Numbered from the stretch's first letter, positions 44,397 to 54,708 are shown. The stretch is DNA of 64,000 nucleotides from Hymenobacter sp. BRD128 (GCF_013256625.1 NZ_CP053908.1:930001-994000); one strand, 5' to 3'. Notes: generated from the letters alone by a model not told the origin. Made by a program: numbers and translations.

Positions 44397-45506
44397 ATGA
44401 AGTCTTTCCCCAAAATGCCCTTTCGCCTGCTTATCGCGGGCCTGCTGGCTGCCCCGGTCGTGAGCCTGACTGCCTGCGGCGGCGACAAAAAAGCCGAGCT
44501 GCCTACCAATACCAAAGACACCGAATCGACTTATCGCACCGACACCGTGAAGAGCCGCAATCTGGCTCAGGACCTGCGATTTACGGGTAAAGTGAGCTAC
44601 GACCAGCGCCGCGTAGACCAGGTGTTTCCGGTAGTTTCGGGCAACGTGCTGGCCGTGAATGCTGCCCTCGGCACGCACGTAACGCAGGGCCAAGCCCTGG
44701 CCACGGTGCAAAGCGCCGACGTCAGTGGCTACCTCAACGATTATAACGCCGCCAAGAGCGACTACGCGCTGGCCAAGCGCACGGCCGACAACACCGAGCA
44801 GCTGTATAAAACCAACTTCGCCTCGCAGCAAGACCTTATCGCGGCTCGCGAAGGACTAACGAAAGCGCAGTCGGCCCTCAACCGTACCCAGCAGATTCTC
44901 AAGCTTTACGGGGCTAGCAGCAGTGGCACGGCCAAGCCCGTGTACCAGGTGAAAGCGCCGGTGAGCGGCTACGTGGTGTCCCGCAATATCAACCCCAACA
45001 TGCAGCTGCGCCCCGATAACTCGACGCCGCTCTTCACCATCTCGGACCTGAGCCGGGTGTGGATTTTGCTCAATATCTACGAAACGGATATTGAGGCGGT
45101 GAAAATAGGGGCAAAGGTGAATATCAATGCCTTAGCTTATCCCGACAAGCAATTTACGGGTACTATCACCAATATCTCCAACGTAGTTGATGCCGATACG
45201 CGCGTGCTGCAAGCCCGCGTAGAGCTACCCAACCCCAACGGCTTGCTCAAGCCCGACATGTTCTGCACCGTGAGCCTGCACCTTGAAGACTCGGGCGAAG
45301 GGCTGGCCGTCAATCCTAAGGCGGTGATTTTCAGCCAAGACAAGTACTTTGTGGTGAAGCAGGCCGGCCCCGGCAAATACCGCGTGGTGCCGGTGCAGGT
45401 AGTGCGCTCTACTTCGCAGTACACCTACGTGAAGGGCGACCTGAAAAATGGGGACCAGGTGGTAACCGAAGGTAGCCTGCTGCTTTTCAATGATTTGACG
45501 GACTAG
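44397..45506 (+). CDS. RND efflux periplasmic adaptor (membrane fusion lipoprotein), system 1
   Basis: The 369-residue lipoprotein has lipobox LTAC with Cys27 and the three-part adaptor architecture. The N- and C-terminal halves of the barrel-sandwich region are VSGNVLAVNAALGTHVTQGQALA and VYQVKAPVSGYVVSRNI, and a coiled-coil hairpin (about residues 110-165) lies between them. Beta-barrel and membrane-proximal domains follow. It connects the inner-membrane pump to TolC. It sits 95 bp after the TolC gene and 35 bp before the pump. Confidence 0.9.
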   Translation: MKSFPKMPFRLLIAGLLAAPVVSLTACGGDKKAELPTNTKDTESTYRTDTVKSRNLAQDLRFTGKVSYDQRRVDQVFPVVSGNVLAVNAALGTHVTQGQALATVQSADVSGYLNDYNAAKSDYALAKRTADNTEQLYKTNFASQQDLIAAREGLTKAQSALNRTQQILKLYGASSSGTAKPVYQVKAPVSGYVVSRNINPNMQLRPDNSTPLFTISDLSRVWILLNIYETDIEAVKIGAKVNINALAYPDKQFTGTITNISNVVDADTRVLQARVELPNPNGLLKPDMFCTVSLHLEDSGEGLAVNPKAVIFSQDKYFVVKQAGPGKYRVVPVQVVRSTSQYTYVKGDLKNGDQVVTEGSLLLFNDLTD

Positions 45507-45541
45507 TTTTTCAGTCGGCAGCTTCTGCCAGCTAGCTAACC

Positions 45542-48500
45542 ATGAATAAATTCATCAAAGGTATCATCGGCTTTTCGCTGAGGCACCCCTACATCGTGTT
45601 CTTTATCACTGCGCTGGTGGTGGTAGCGGGAGCGGTGAGCTTCTATTACACGCCGGTTGAAGCCTATCCGGATGTAACTAATACGGAAGTAGTTATTATT
45701 ACGCAGTGGCCCGGCCGCTCGGCCGAGGAAGTGGAGCGCTTCATCTCCATCCCGATTGAGACGGAGATGAACTCGATAAGCCGCAAAACGGTGATTCGCA
45801 GCATCAACCTCTTCGGGCTGTCATTTATCAAAATCGTATTTGAGGACGGTACCGACAACTTCAACGCCCGCATGGAGGCGGCCCAGAAGCTAGCCAACGT
45901 GAACCTGCCCGATGGCGTGACTCCCGGCGTGCAGCCACCTACCGGCCCCACCGGCGAGATTTACCGCTTTACTCTGACCTCGAAAACAAAGACAGCTACC
46001 GAGCTCAAAACACTGGAAGACTGGGTAATCGAAAAAAACCTGAAGGCCGTGCCCGGCGTGGGCGACGTGGTAAGCTTCGGCGGCAAGGTGAAAACCTATG
46101 AAGTAGCCGTGACGCCCCCGCTGCTCAGCAAGTACGGCCTCACGGCGCTCGACGTGTTTCAGGCGCTGCAACGCGCCAACGTGAACGTGGGTGGCGACAT
46201 TGTGCGCGAAGGCCAGCAGGCGTTCGTAGTGCGCGGTATCGGCATTGTGAAGAATGTGGCTGATATCGAGAAGATTATCATCAAGAATGTGAACGGCGTG
46301 CCGGTGCTGGTGCGCAATATTGCTAATGTGCACACCTCCAACCTGCCGCAGCTTGGCATTGTGGGGCGCGACGACCACGACGATGTGGTAGAAGGTATCG
46401 TGCTCATGCGCAAGGGCGAAAACCCCGGCGCCGTGCTGCCGCTGCTCGAAGCCAAGGTAGAATACCTGAACACCACGGTGCTGCCCGGCGACGTGAAAAT
46501 CAAGGTTTTCTACGACCGCACCGAGCTCAATGAGCACACGCTGCACACGGTCGGCGAAAACGTGGCGATGGGTATTACCCTGGTAACCGTCATTCTGCTC
46601 ATCTTTCTGGCTGACTGGCGCACGACGGTTACGGTAGCGATGGTCATTCCGCTAGCCCTACTCTTCGCCTTTATTCTGATGCGCTGGAAAGGCATGACCG
46701 CCAATTTGTTGAGTATTGGCGCTATTGACTTCGGCATCATTATCGACGGCGCGGTGGTAATGGTGGAAGGCCTCTTCGTGATGCTGGCCCACTGGGCCGA
46801 GCACGAGGGCATGGAGAACTTCAACAAGCGGGCGAAGCTGAGCAAAATCCTGCACACGGGTACGGAGATGGGTAAGTCAATCTTTACTTCCAAGCTCATC
46901 ATTGTCACGGCCCTAATTCCGATTTTCTCGTTTCAGAAAGTAGAAGGCAAGCTGTTTTCGCCGCTAGCCTACACGCTGGGTTTTGCCTTGCTGGGCGCGC
47001 TGTTGTTGGCGCTTACCCTGGTGCCGGTACTGTCGTCGATTTTGCTGCGCAAAAACGTGCGCGAGCGGCACAACCCTCTCATCGAGTTTCTGAACCGTAA
47101 CTACGCGCCCTTGCTCGACAAGGTGATGGGCAACCCGCGTACGGCTATGCTCACGGCCCTAATAGCGCTGCTAACGGGGATTGGCGCCTTTCACTTCGTC
47201 GGTACCGAGTTTTTGCCGCACCTCAACGAGGGCTCCATCTACGTGCGTGCTTCGATGCCGCTGAGTATCAGCCTCGAAGACTCGTACCACTTTACGAAGC
47301 AGTTTCGGCAAGACTTTGAGCAGTTTCCGGAGGTGCGCGGCGTGATTTCGCAGACCGGCCGCCCCAATGACGGCACTGATGCCACGGGCTTCTTCAACAA
47401 CGAGTTTTTCGTGGACCTGTACCCGGCCGAGCAGTGGAAGCGGAAAATCACGAAGGACGAGCTCATTGCCGAGATGCAGCACAAGCTGGCCCACTACCGG
47501 GGCATTGACTTTAACTTCTCGCAACCGATTTCTGACAACGTAGAAGAAGCCGTGTCGGGCGTGAAAGGCTCGATGGCCGTAAAAATCACCGGCGACGACC
47601 TCAACTTCCTGGATAAAAAGGCTGACGAAGTATACGCCCAGCTCAAAAAGGTGAAGGGCGTCGAAGACCTCGGCATTTTCCGCAACCTGGGCCAGCCCGA
47701 GCTGCACATTACTCTCGACCCCGATAAGATGGCGCAGTTTGGGGTGAGCGCGGCCGATGCCAACGCCGTGATTGAAATGGCCATTGGCGGCAAGGCCGTA
47801 AGCCAGGTGTTTGAGGGCGAGCGCAAGTTTGACCTGCGCCTGCGCTACGACCAGCCCTACCGCTCGACGCTCGATGAGATTGGTGACCTGACGGTGCCTA
47901 ACCTGAGCGGCGGCAAAATCAAGCTCCAGGAAATTGCTAAGATTGAAAACGTGGCCGGCCCGGCCTTCATCTACCGCGAAAACAACGCGCGCTTCATTGC
48001 CATTAAGTTTTCGGTGCGGGGCCGCGATTTAGGTAGCACTATCGCGGAAGCCCAAAAGCTGGTTGCGGCCAATGTGAAGCTCCCAAAGGGCTATACCACG
48101 GGGTGGAATGGTGAATTTGAAAACCAGGAACGGGCTCAGCGTCAGCTTTCTATCGTAGTGCCCATTAGTATTCTGGCCATCTTCTTCATCCTGTTTATTT
48201 CTTTCGGCAACGTGCTGGATTCGGTGCTGGTATTGCTGAACGTACCATTTGCCCTCATCGGCGGCATTGCCGCGCTGCTGCTCACGGGCGTCAATTTCTC
48301 TATTTCGGCCGGGGTAGGCTTCATTGCCCTCTTCGGGGTAGCTACCCAGGACGGCGTAATTCTGGTTAATAAATTCCGCCAGAATATGCGAGAGGGTATG
48401 CCCCTGGTTCAGGCCATCAAAGATGGCGCCCGTTCGCGACTGCGCCCGGTTATGATGACGGCCCTTATGGCTTCGCTCGGCTTGCTGCCCGCGGCCCTTA

Positions 48501-48649
48501 GCCACGGTATTGGCTCCGAAACCCAGAAGCCGCTGGCCATTGTCGTTATCGGCGGTCTCATCACGGCTACATTACTATCGCTCTTGATTTTACCAGCCGT
48601 GTACGAGTGGGTATACAGCAGCAAGCAAGAACGTGAACGCCACAAGTAA
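45542..48649 (+). CDS. CusA/CzcA-type heavy-metal RND transporter, system 1
   Basis: The 1035-residue inner-membrane antiporter has 12 predicted helices and two large periplasmic loops. The diagnostic helix-4 segment is SIGAIDFGIIIDGAVVMVEG. This DFGxxxDGAV form is the one of Czc/Ncc-like divalent-cation pumps, in contrast to the form reported for CusA copper/silver pumps, so Co/Zn/Cd/Ni is favoured over copper. It starts with HPYIVFFITALVVVAGAVSF and ends WVYSSKQERERHK. It forms a tripartite pump with the adaptor and a TolC protein. Confidence 0.93.
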   Translation: MNKFIKGIIGFSLRHPYIVFFITALVVVAGAVSFYYTPVEAYPDVTNTEVVIITQWPGRSAEEVERFISIPIETEMNSISRKTVIRSINLFGLSFIKIVFEDGTDNFNARMEAAQKLANVNLPDGVTPGVQPPTGPTGEIYRFTLTSKTKTATELKTLEDWVIEKNLKAVPGVGDVVSFGGKVKTYEVAVTPPLLSKYGLTALDVFQALQRANVNVGGDIVREGQQAFVVRGIGIVKNVADIEKIIIKNVNGVPVLVRNIANVHTSNLPQLGIVGRDDHDDVVEGIVLMRKGENPGAVLPLLEAKVEYLNTTVLPGDVKIKVFYDRTELNEHTLHTVGENVAMGITLVTVILLIFLADWRTTVTVAMVIPLALLFAFILMRWKGMTANLLSIGAIDFGIIIDGAVVMVEGLFVMLAHWAEHEGMENFNKRAKLSKILHTGTEMGKSIFTSKLIIVTALIPIFSFQKVEGKLFSPLAYTLGFALLGALLLALTLVPVLSSILLRKNVRERHNPLIEFLNRNYAPLLDKVMGNPRTAMLTALIALLTGIGAFHFVGTEFLPHLNEGSIYVRASMPLSISLEDSYHFTKQFRQDFEQFPEVRGVISQTGRPNDGTDATGFFNNEFFVDLYPAEQWKRKITKDELIAEMQHKLAHYRGIDFNFSQPISDNVEEAVSGVKGSMAVKITGDDLNFLDKKADEVYAQLKKVKGVEDLGIFRNLGQPELHITLDPDKMAQFGVSAADANAVIEMAIGGKAVSQVFEGERKFDLRLRYDQPYRSTLDEIGDLTVPNLSGGKIKLQEIAKIENVAGPAFIYRENNARFIAIKFSVRGRDLGSTIAEAQKLVAANVKLPKGYTTGWNGEFENQERAQRQLSIVVPISILAIFFILFISFGNVLDSVLVLLNVPFALIGGIAALLLTGVNFSISAGVGFIALFGVATQDGVILVNKFRQNMREGMPLVQAIKDGARSRLRPVMMTALMASLGLLPAALSHGIGSETQKPLAIVVIGGLITATLLSLLILPAVYEWVYSSKQERERHK

Positions 48650-48673
48650 ACTGCTTACCTTTAGGTAGTAATT

Positions 48674-48707
48674 AAGCCCCCGGTCAATTTGGCCGGGGGC
48701 TTTTTTT
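48674..48707 (+). terminator. Terminator of efflux operon 1
   Basis: AAGCCCCCGG and CCGGGGGCTT pair around a 9-nt loop and are followed by TTTTT. It separates the two efflux operons. Confidence 0.85.
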
Positions 48708-48723
48708 GAGTACTTGATAAATT

Positions 48724-48763
48724 TTCTAATCTGTTCTTAATGAGGTTATAATGAAGGTGTAAA
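48724..48763 (+). promoter_or_regulatory. Four TAAT/TAAA direct repeats at 11-bp spacing (operator 2)
   Basis: TAAT starts at 48727, 48738 and 48749 and TAAA at 48760, all exactly 11 bp apart. The first unit TTCTAAT is identical to units in operator 1. The site lies about 137 bp before the second TolC gene. Confidence 0.65.
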
Positions 48764-48900
48764 TGGGATGAATCATGTCTGCATTCTTCCTGTTGGCTTT
48801 GCTTAAGTGCCTAGTTAGACTTTAAAGCAAAACAGTGATTTTAGAAGATTTTTTGAGTGCTAGTCAGCGCGCGCTACGTCCCTACCAGCCCACCACCGGG

Positions 48901-50238
48901 ATGCGTAGTTTAGGTCGATTAGTGCGGCGCGCAAGTTTGCTGCTGGCTGGGCTAGTGCTGAAATTAGCGCCGGCCGCTTACGCATAGAAGCCCACGATAG
49001 GCGGCGCCCCCCTGGCTGTTGATACGGTGCGCCTGACGTTGCCCGAGGCCGAGGCGCGCTTCGTGCAAAACAACTTGCAGCTGCTAGCCCAGCGCTACAA
49101 TATCACGGCGGCGCAGGCGCTGGCCATTCAGGCCCGGCTCATTGACAACCCCACTATTCTGCTGGACCAAAATGTGCTGCAACAAGCTATTCACCAGCCT
49201 AATGCGGTGGGCAATAACCCCGACCTTAACCGCAACCAGCTAGCCGTGCAGGCGCAGCAATTGTTTGCGCTGGCCGGGCGGCGGCGGGCCGCGGGCCGCG
49301 TGCAGCAACAGGCCGCCGTGGTCGAAACCTTTAATCTTCAAGACCTGGTGCGTAACCTGCGCTTTCAGTTGCGCACCACGTTTTACGACATCTACTTTCG
49401 CCAGCAAACGCTGCGGGTATACGACACTGAGATTCCGCAGCTGCGCCATACCGTGGAGCTTTACCAGGGACAATTTGACAAGGGCAACATTGCGCTCAAG
49501 GAAGTTATTCGCCTGAAAGCCTTCTTGTTCACCCTGGAAAGCGAGCGGCTAGGCCTCGTCACCGACCAAGCCAATGCTCAGGCCGACCTGCACGTGCTGC
49601 TGCGTGACTCGACCCGCTCGGCCTACCTGCCCGTGGTGGATGGCCGCCGCGTGCGCGACCTCTCGCTGGCCCCGTACCCCGAGCAGCAACTCACCGACAC
49701 GGCCCTCGTGCGCCGCGCCGACCTACTGAGCCGCCGCGCCGAAGTGCAGCGCCAGGAACTAAACCTGCGCCTGCAACGCGCCGTGGCCACACCCGACCTG
49801 GCCGTGGGCTACAGCTACGACCGGCTAGGCTCATACTTCGATAATTACAATTCCATAACGCTGGGCGTGGCCGTGCCGATTTTCAATCGCAACCAAGGCA
49901 ACATTCAGGCAGCCAAGGCCCAAATCAGCCAGGCCCAAGCCCATGCTACTGAGCAGCAGCTGGTAGTGCGCCGCGATGTGCACGAGGCTTACCAAGTGGC
50001 CCTGCGCCAGGATGAGCTCTACCAGCACACCAGCCGCGACACCACGCCTTTTTCGCGCCTCATCGACAACATCGAGCAGAGCTATACCAAGCGACTTATC
50101 AGCATTGTAGAGTATCTTGATTTTTACGAGGCGTATAAAAACAACGTAATTCAAATCAATACTTTACGGGCTAATCGGATGCGAGCTTTCGAGAGCATCA
50201 ACCTGGCTACCGGCCGCACGTTCTTCCGCGCCGATTAA
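48901..50238 (+). pseudogene. TolC-like outer-membrane efflux protein with in-frame amber codon, system 2
   Basis: An ATG at 48901 opens a signal peptide (MRSLGRLVRRASLLLAGLVL, ending AAYA). TAG follows at 48985-48987, where Gln (CAG) would be the usual residue after cleavage. The same frame then reads KPTIGGAPLAVDTVRLTLPEAEARF through the full TolC sequence to 50238, without another stop. Translation restarting at GTG 49027 would lack a signal peptide. One base change restores a protein of about 445 residues. It heads the second RND operon. Confidence 0.8.
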
Positions 50239-50305
50239 CTTTTTTTTTCGCCTTGCCTGGCAATGCTTCCGGCTATCGGGCGCGCTTCGCTACTACCGCT
50301 ATTTC

Positions 50306-51406
50306 ATGAATCGTCTTCCTTTTTTTCTGCTGTTGACCCTGGGCCTGGGTGCCTGCTCCAAGTCGCCGGACACCGCGGCGGCGGACGAAACCAAAACGGC
50401 CAAGAAGTTCTCGCTCTCCGACCAAACGCTTAAGGAGTTGGCTTTCGACACCGTGCGCTTGGAGCCAGTGCGGAGTGAGCAATCGTTTTCAGGCCAAGTA
50501 GTTACCAATGGTGATAAAACTGCCAAAGTGTTTCCGCTGGTGGGCGGCATAGTCGAGAAGCTCAATGTGGAGCTCGGCGACCACGTGACGAGGGGACAGG
50601 TGCTGGCCGTGGTGCGCTCGGGAGAAATTGCCGACGTGCAAAACCAGAACAGCACTGCCGGTACCGACGTCGCCATTGCCCAGAAAAACCTATCGGTAGC
50701 CCAAGACCAGTACAAAGCCGGCCTGGCTGCCGAGCGCGACGTGGTGCTAGCCCGTGAGGAGCTACGCAAGGCCCAGAGTAACTTGGGCAAAACCAACAAG
50801 CAGCTCGGCATCTACGGCGTGTCGAAGGACGGACACTACGTGATTAAGGCGCCGATTTCGGGCTTTATTACGGATAAAAATGTGACCCAGGGCATGCAAT
50901 ACAGCAATGCCAACGTAGACGCCGACGGCTTTTTTACCATCGCCAACCTCGACCAGGTATGGGTGCTGGCCAACGTGTTTGAGGCAGATATTGCCAACGT
51001 GAAGCTTGGCTATGAGGCCGAGATTACCACGCTTTCTTATCCCGATAAACACTTTAAGGGTGTGGTGGACAAGGTGTTCAACGTGCTCGACCCCGATAGC
51101 AAAGCTTTGAAAGTGCGCATCCGCCTTACCAATCCCGGCTACCTGCTCAAGCCGGAGATGTATGCTCAGGTGCGCATCCTAAATACCGAGAAGCAGCGGG
51201 AGTTATCGGTGCCCGCCAACTCGGTAATTTTTGACAAAGACCAGCATTTCGTTCTCGTGTATAAGAATCGTAATGAAGTAGATACCCGACCCGTTAAGGT
51301 AACTAAAACTGTGGGTGATGTGAGCTACGTGAGTGGCAACCTGAAGGCCGGTGAGGCCATTGTGACGAAAAACCAGCTGCTCGTGTACGACGAGCTGAAT
51401 GACTAA
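50306..51406 (+). CDS. RND efflux periplasmic adaptor lipoprotein, system 2
   Basis: The 366-residue adaptor has a lipoprotein signal (MNRLPFFLLLTLGLGACSKS, Cys17) and the usual barrel-sandwich halves (VFPLVGGIVEKLNVELGDHV and YVIKAPISGFITDKNVTQGM). A coiled-coil hairpin lies between them; beta-barrel and membrane-proximal domains follow. It differs clearly in sequence from the system 1 adaptor, so the operons are old duplicates or separate acquisitions. It lies 67 bp downstream of the TolC gene. Confidence 0.9.
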   Translation: MNRLPFFLLLTLGLGACSKSPDTAAADETKTAKKFSLSDQTLKELAFDTVRLEPVRSEQSFSGQVVTNGDKTAKVFPLVGGIVEKLNVELGDHVTRGQVLAVVRSGEIADVQNQNSTAGTDVAIAQKNLSVAQDQYKAGLAAERDVVLAREELRKAQSNLGKTNKQLGIYGVSKDGHYVIKAPISGFITDKNVTQGMQYSNANVDADGFFTIANLDQVWVLANVFEADIANVKLGYEAEITTLSYPDKHFKGVVDKVFNVLDPDSKALKVRIRLTNPGYLLKPEMYAQVRILNTEKQRELSVPANSVIFDKDQHFVLVYKNRNEVDTRPVKVTKTVGDVSYVSGNLKAGEAIVTKNQLLVYDELND

Positions 51407-51410
51407 CGGG

Positions 51411-51508
51411 GCGCCGGCTCTTGCGAGCCGGCGAAGCAGTTGCATCCGCCCGACACCCGCGCCGCTTGTGCGCCCATCATTCCGGTGCGCTTGCGTCGCC
51501 GGCTCGCA
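51411..51508. repeat. GC-rich palindrome repeats between adaptor 2 and pump 2
   Basis: GCCGGCTC-TTGC-GAGCCGGC (51413-51432) is a perfect hairpin. A third copy of the arm, GCCGGCTCGCA, lies near 51498-51508. They sit inside the operon and may attenuate the pump message. Confidence 0.6.
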
Positions 51509-51554
51509 CTGACAGGCGTTTTTAAGATTACTTCATAGCTCATAAGCAGCCGCA

Positions 51555-54500
51555 GTGAGTAAATTTATTCAGGGCATTATTGCCTTCTCCCTTAAAAACA
51601 AGGGCTTTATTTTCCTGCTCACCCTAGCGGCGATTATCGCCGGGGTGGTGAGCTATCGGAACACGCCCATTGAGGCGTTTCCGGACGTGACGAATACTGA
51701 AATCACCATTATCACACAATGGCCCGGCCGCTCGGCCGAGGAGATTGAGAAGTTCGTAACGGCGCCAATTGAGATTGCCCTCAACCCCGTGCAGAAGAAA
51801 ACCAGCGTGCGCTCAACCACGCTTTTTGGCCTGTCGGTGGTGAAGGTGATTTTTGACGATGGCGTGGACGACGCCTTCGCTAGGGTGCAGGTCAACAACC
51901 TGCTGGCCGGCGCCGACCTGCCCGACGGCGCCGAGCCCGAGGTGCAGCCGCCTTACGGCCCCACCGGCGAGATTTTTCGCTACACCCTGGCCAGCAAGGA
52001 CAAAAGCACCCGCGAGCTCAAAACCATTCAGGATTGGGTGGTAGAGCGCAACCTGAAGGCCGTGCCCGGCGTGGCCGACGTGAACAGCTTTGGCGGTGAG
52101 GTGAAGAGCTATGAACTATCGGTGGACCCCAGCAAATTGCAGGACTTTGGCCTCACGCCCCTCGACCTCTACACCGCCGTGCAGCGTTCGAATATCAACG
52201 TGGGCGGCGATGTGATAAACGAGGGCCAGCAGAACTACGTGGTGCGCGGCATCGGCCTGCTCAACAACATTTCGGACATCAATAATACGGTCGTCAAGAA
52301 CGTAAACGGCGCGCCCATTCTGGTGAAGGACGTGGCGCAGGTGGCCGAGTCGGCGCTGCCGCGCCTGGGCCGCGTGGGCCGGGGCCTGAACGACGATATG
52401 GTGGAAGGCATCGTGGTGATGCGCAAGGGCGAAAACCCCTCCGAAGTCATCAAGCTGCTGCAAGCCAAGGTGGAGCTGCTGAACGATAAGATTCTGCCGC
52501 CTGACGTGAAAATCAGCACGTTTTACAACCGCCAGAACCTGATTGACTTCTCGACCGAAACGGTAATTCACAATCTCACCGAAGGGATGATTTTCGTGAC
52601 GGTGATTGTGTTCCTGTTCATGGCCGACTGGCGCACCACGGTGATTGTGAGCATCATCATCCCCCTGGCGCTGCTGTTTGCCTTCATCTGCCTGCGGTTG
52701 AAGGGCATGAGCGCCAACTTGCTCAGTATGGGCGCCATCGACTTTGGTATCATCATCGACGGCGCCGTAGTAATGGTGGAAGGGCTCTTCGTGGCGCTCG
52801 ACCACAAGGCCCACGAGGTGGGCATGGAGCGCTTCAACAAGCTCGCCAAGCTGGGTATTATCAAGAAAACTGGCCGCGATATGGGTAAGTCGATTTTCTT
52901 CGCCAAAGCCATCATTATCACGGCGTTGCTGCCGATTTTTTCCTTTGAGAAAGTAGAAGGCAAAGTGTTTTCGCCGCTGGCTTGGACGCTAGGCTTCGCG
53001 CTGCTGGGCGCGCTCATTTTTACGCTGACGCTGGTGCCGGTGCTGGCTAGCATCCTGCTGCGTAAAAACGTGCGCGAGAAAGATAACTTCTTCGTGCGCG
53101 GCATCAATAAGGGCGCTAAAAAGGTGTTCGATTTCACGTACATCCACAAAACGGCTAGCCTACTGGCCGCCGCGGCCATCGTGGTGGCCGGTGTAGCCAT
53201 GTATCAGTTTTTGGGTACCGAGTTTTTGCCGGAGCTAAACGAAGGCTCAATTTACGTGCGCGCTCAGCTGCCGCTCAGCATCTCGCTCGATGCTTCGAAT
53301 AAGCTGTGCAATGAGATGCGCCGCGTATTCATCTCCTTTCCCGAAGTGAGTGATGTGGTGAGCCAGACCGGCCGCCCCAACGACGGCACCGACCCCACGG
53401 GCTTCTATAATAATGAGTTTCTCGTCCAGATAAAACATACCGACGAAGTGCAGAAAAACATGAAGCACAAGGCTTACCGGGAGGCGCTTATCGAGCGCAT
53501 GAAGGAAAAGCTGAACCGCTTTCCAGGGGTAGATTTCAACTTCTCGCAGCCTATTACCGACAACGTGGAGGAAGCAGCCTCGGGGGTGAAGGGCAGTATT
53601 GCCGTGAAAATCTATGGTACCGACCTCAAGCTGATGGAGGGTAAGGCCCGCCAAGTGTACGAGGTGTTGCAACACGTAGACGGCATCGACGACCTGGGCC
53701 TGCTGCGCAACATTGGCCAGCCTGAGCTGCACGCCGACCTCGACGAGCGCCGCATGGCCAGCTACGGCGTGAGTAAGAGTGATGCCAACGCCGTGCTCGA
53801 AATGGCGGTGGGCGGCAAGCAGGCTAGCCAGATGTACGAGGGCGAGCGTAAGTTTCCCATTCGGGTGCGCTACGAGTCGCAGTTCCGCGAGAGTCCAACC
53901 CAAATTTCTGCGCTCATGGTGCCTACCCAAAGTGGCAAAACGGTGCCGCTAAACGTGATAGCCGATGTGAAGCAAGTGACCGGCCCGAGCTTGATTTACC
54001 GCGACGATAATACCCGTTTCTCGGCGGTGAAATTCTCCGTGCGGGGCCGCGACTTGGGCTCGGCCATCGCCGAAGCGCAGGAAAAGGTGAATAAAGTGGT
54101 GGTATTGCCCAAAGGCTATTCCATGAAGTGGACTGGCGACTTCGAGAACCAGCGCCGGGCTAGCCAGCGCCTGGCCCAGGTAGTGCCGATTTCGCTGGCG
54201 CTCATTTTCTTTATTCTATTTATACTCTTCGGTAATTTGAAAGATGCTGGCTTAGTGCTGCTTAACGTGCCATTTGCCCTCATCGGTGGCATTGCCATGC
54301 TACTCATCACGCACACCAACTTCTCGATTTCGGCTGGTATTGGCTTCATCGCGCTGTTTGGTATCTGTATTCAGAATGGCGTAATTCTCATCAGCGTGTT
54401 CAAGCAAAATATGCTGGCCAAAATGAGCCTCGACCGCAGCCTAGCCGAAGGGGTAGCCTCCCGCGTGCGCCCGGTGGTGATGACGGCCCTCATGGCCATT

Positions 54501-54707
54501 ATCGGGCTCATGCCGGCAGCCCTGAGCACTGGTATCGGCTCCGAAACGTCGAAGCCGCTGGCCATCGTGGTTATCGGTGGCCTGCTCACGGGCACCATTT
54601 TGACGCTCTTCATCTTTCCGTTGATTTTCGAGCGCACCTACCGCGCCGAGCATACCCACTACACCGACGACCGCGCCACCCCGCCGGAGGCGGTGCTGGT
54701 GCACTAA
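51555..54707 (+). CDS. CusA/CzcA-type heavy-metal RND transporter, system 2
   Basis: The 1050-residue pump starts at GTG 51555 (MSKFIQGIIAFSLKNKG). It has the same architecture as system 1, including the helix-4 segment SMGAIDFGIIIDGAVVMVEG and the periplasmic TGRPNDGTDPTGFYNNEF region. The two pumps are homologous throughout but clearly diverged. The DFGxxxDGAV signature again favours divalent cations. It forms a second tripartite system with the preceding adaptor. Confidence 0.93.
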   Translation: MSKFIQGIIAFSLKNKGFIFLLTLAAIIAGVVSYRNTPIEAFPDVTNTEITIITQWPGRSAEEIEKFVTAPIEIALNPVQKKTSVRSTTLFGLSVVKVIFDDGVDDAFARVQVNNLLAGADLPDGAEPEVQPPYGPTGEIFRYTLASKDKSTRELKTIQDWVVERNLKAVPGVADVNSFGGEVKSYELSVDPSKLQDFGLTPLDLYTAVQRSNINVGGDVINEGQQNYVVRGIGLLNNISDINNTVVKNVNGAPILVKDVAQVAESALPRLGRVGRGLNDDMVEGIVVMRKGENPSEVIKLLQAKVELLNDKILPPDVKISTFYNRQNLIDFSTETVIHNLTEGMIFVTVIVFLFMADWRTTVIVSIIIPLALLFAFICLRLKGMSANLLSMGAIDFGIIIDGAVVMVEGLFVALDHKAHEVGMERFNKLAKLGIIKKTGRDMGKSIFFAKAIIITALLPIFSFEKVEGKVFSPLAWTLGFALLGALIFTLTLVPVLASILLRKNVREKDNFFVRGINKGAKKVFDFTYIHKTASLLAAAAIVVAGVAMYQFLGTEFLPELNEGSIYVRAQLPLSISLDASNKLCNEMRRVFISFPEVSDVVSQTGRPNDGTDPTGFYNNEFLVQIKHTDEVQKNMKHKAYREALIERMKEKLNRFPGVDFNFSQPITDNVEEAASGVKGSIAVKIYGTDLKLMEGKARQVYEVLQHVDGIDDLGLLRNIGQPELHADLDERRMASYGVSKSDANAVLEMAVGGKQASQMYEGERKFPIRVRYESQFRESPTQISALMVPTQSGKTVPLNVIADVKQVTGPSLIYRDDNTRFSAVKFSVRGRDLGSAIAEAQEKVNKVVVLPKGYSMKWTGDFENQRRASQRLAQVVPISLALIFFILFILFGNLKDAGLVLLNVPFALIGGIAMLLITHTNFSISAGIGFIALFGICIQNGVILISVFKQNMLAKMSLDRSLAEGVASRVRPVVMTALMAIIGLMPAALSTGIGSETSKPLAIVVIGGLLTGTILTLFIFPLIFERTYRAEHTHYTDDRATPPEAVLVH

Positions 54708-54708
54708 G

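Noticed and set aside
44302..44400. Considered as a CRISPR-like repeat pair
   Set aside because: There are only two inverted copies with no spacers; it is a simple hairpin.
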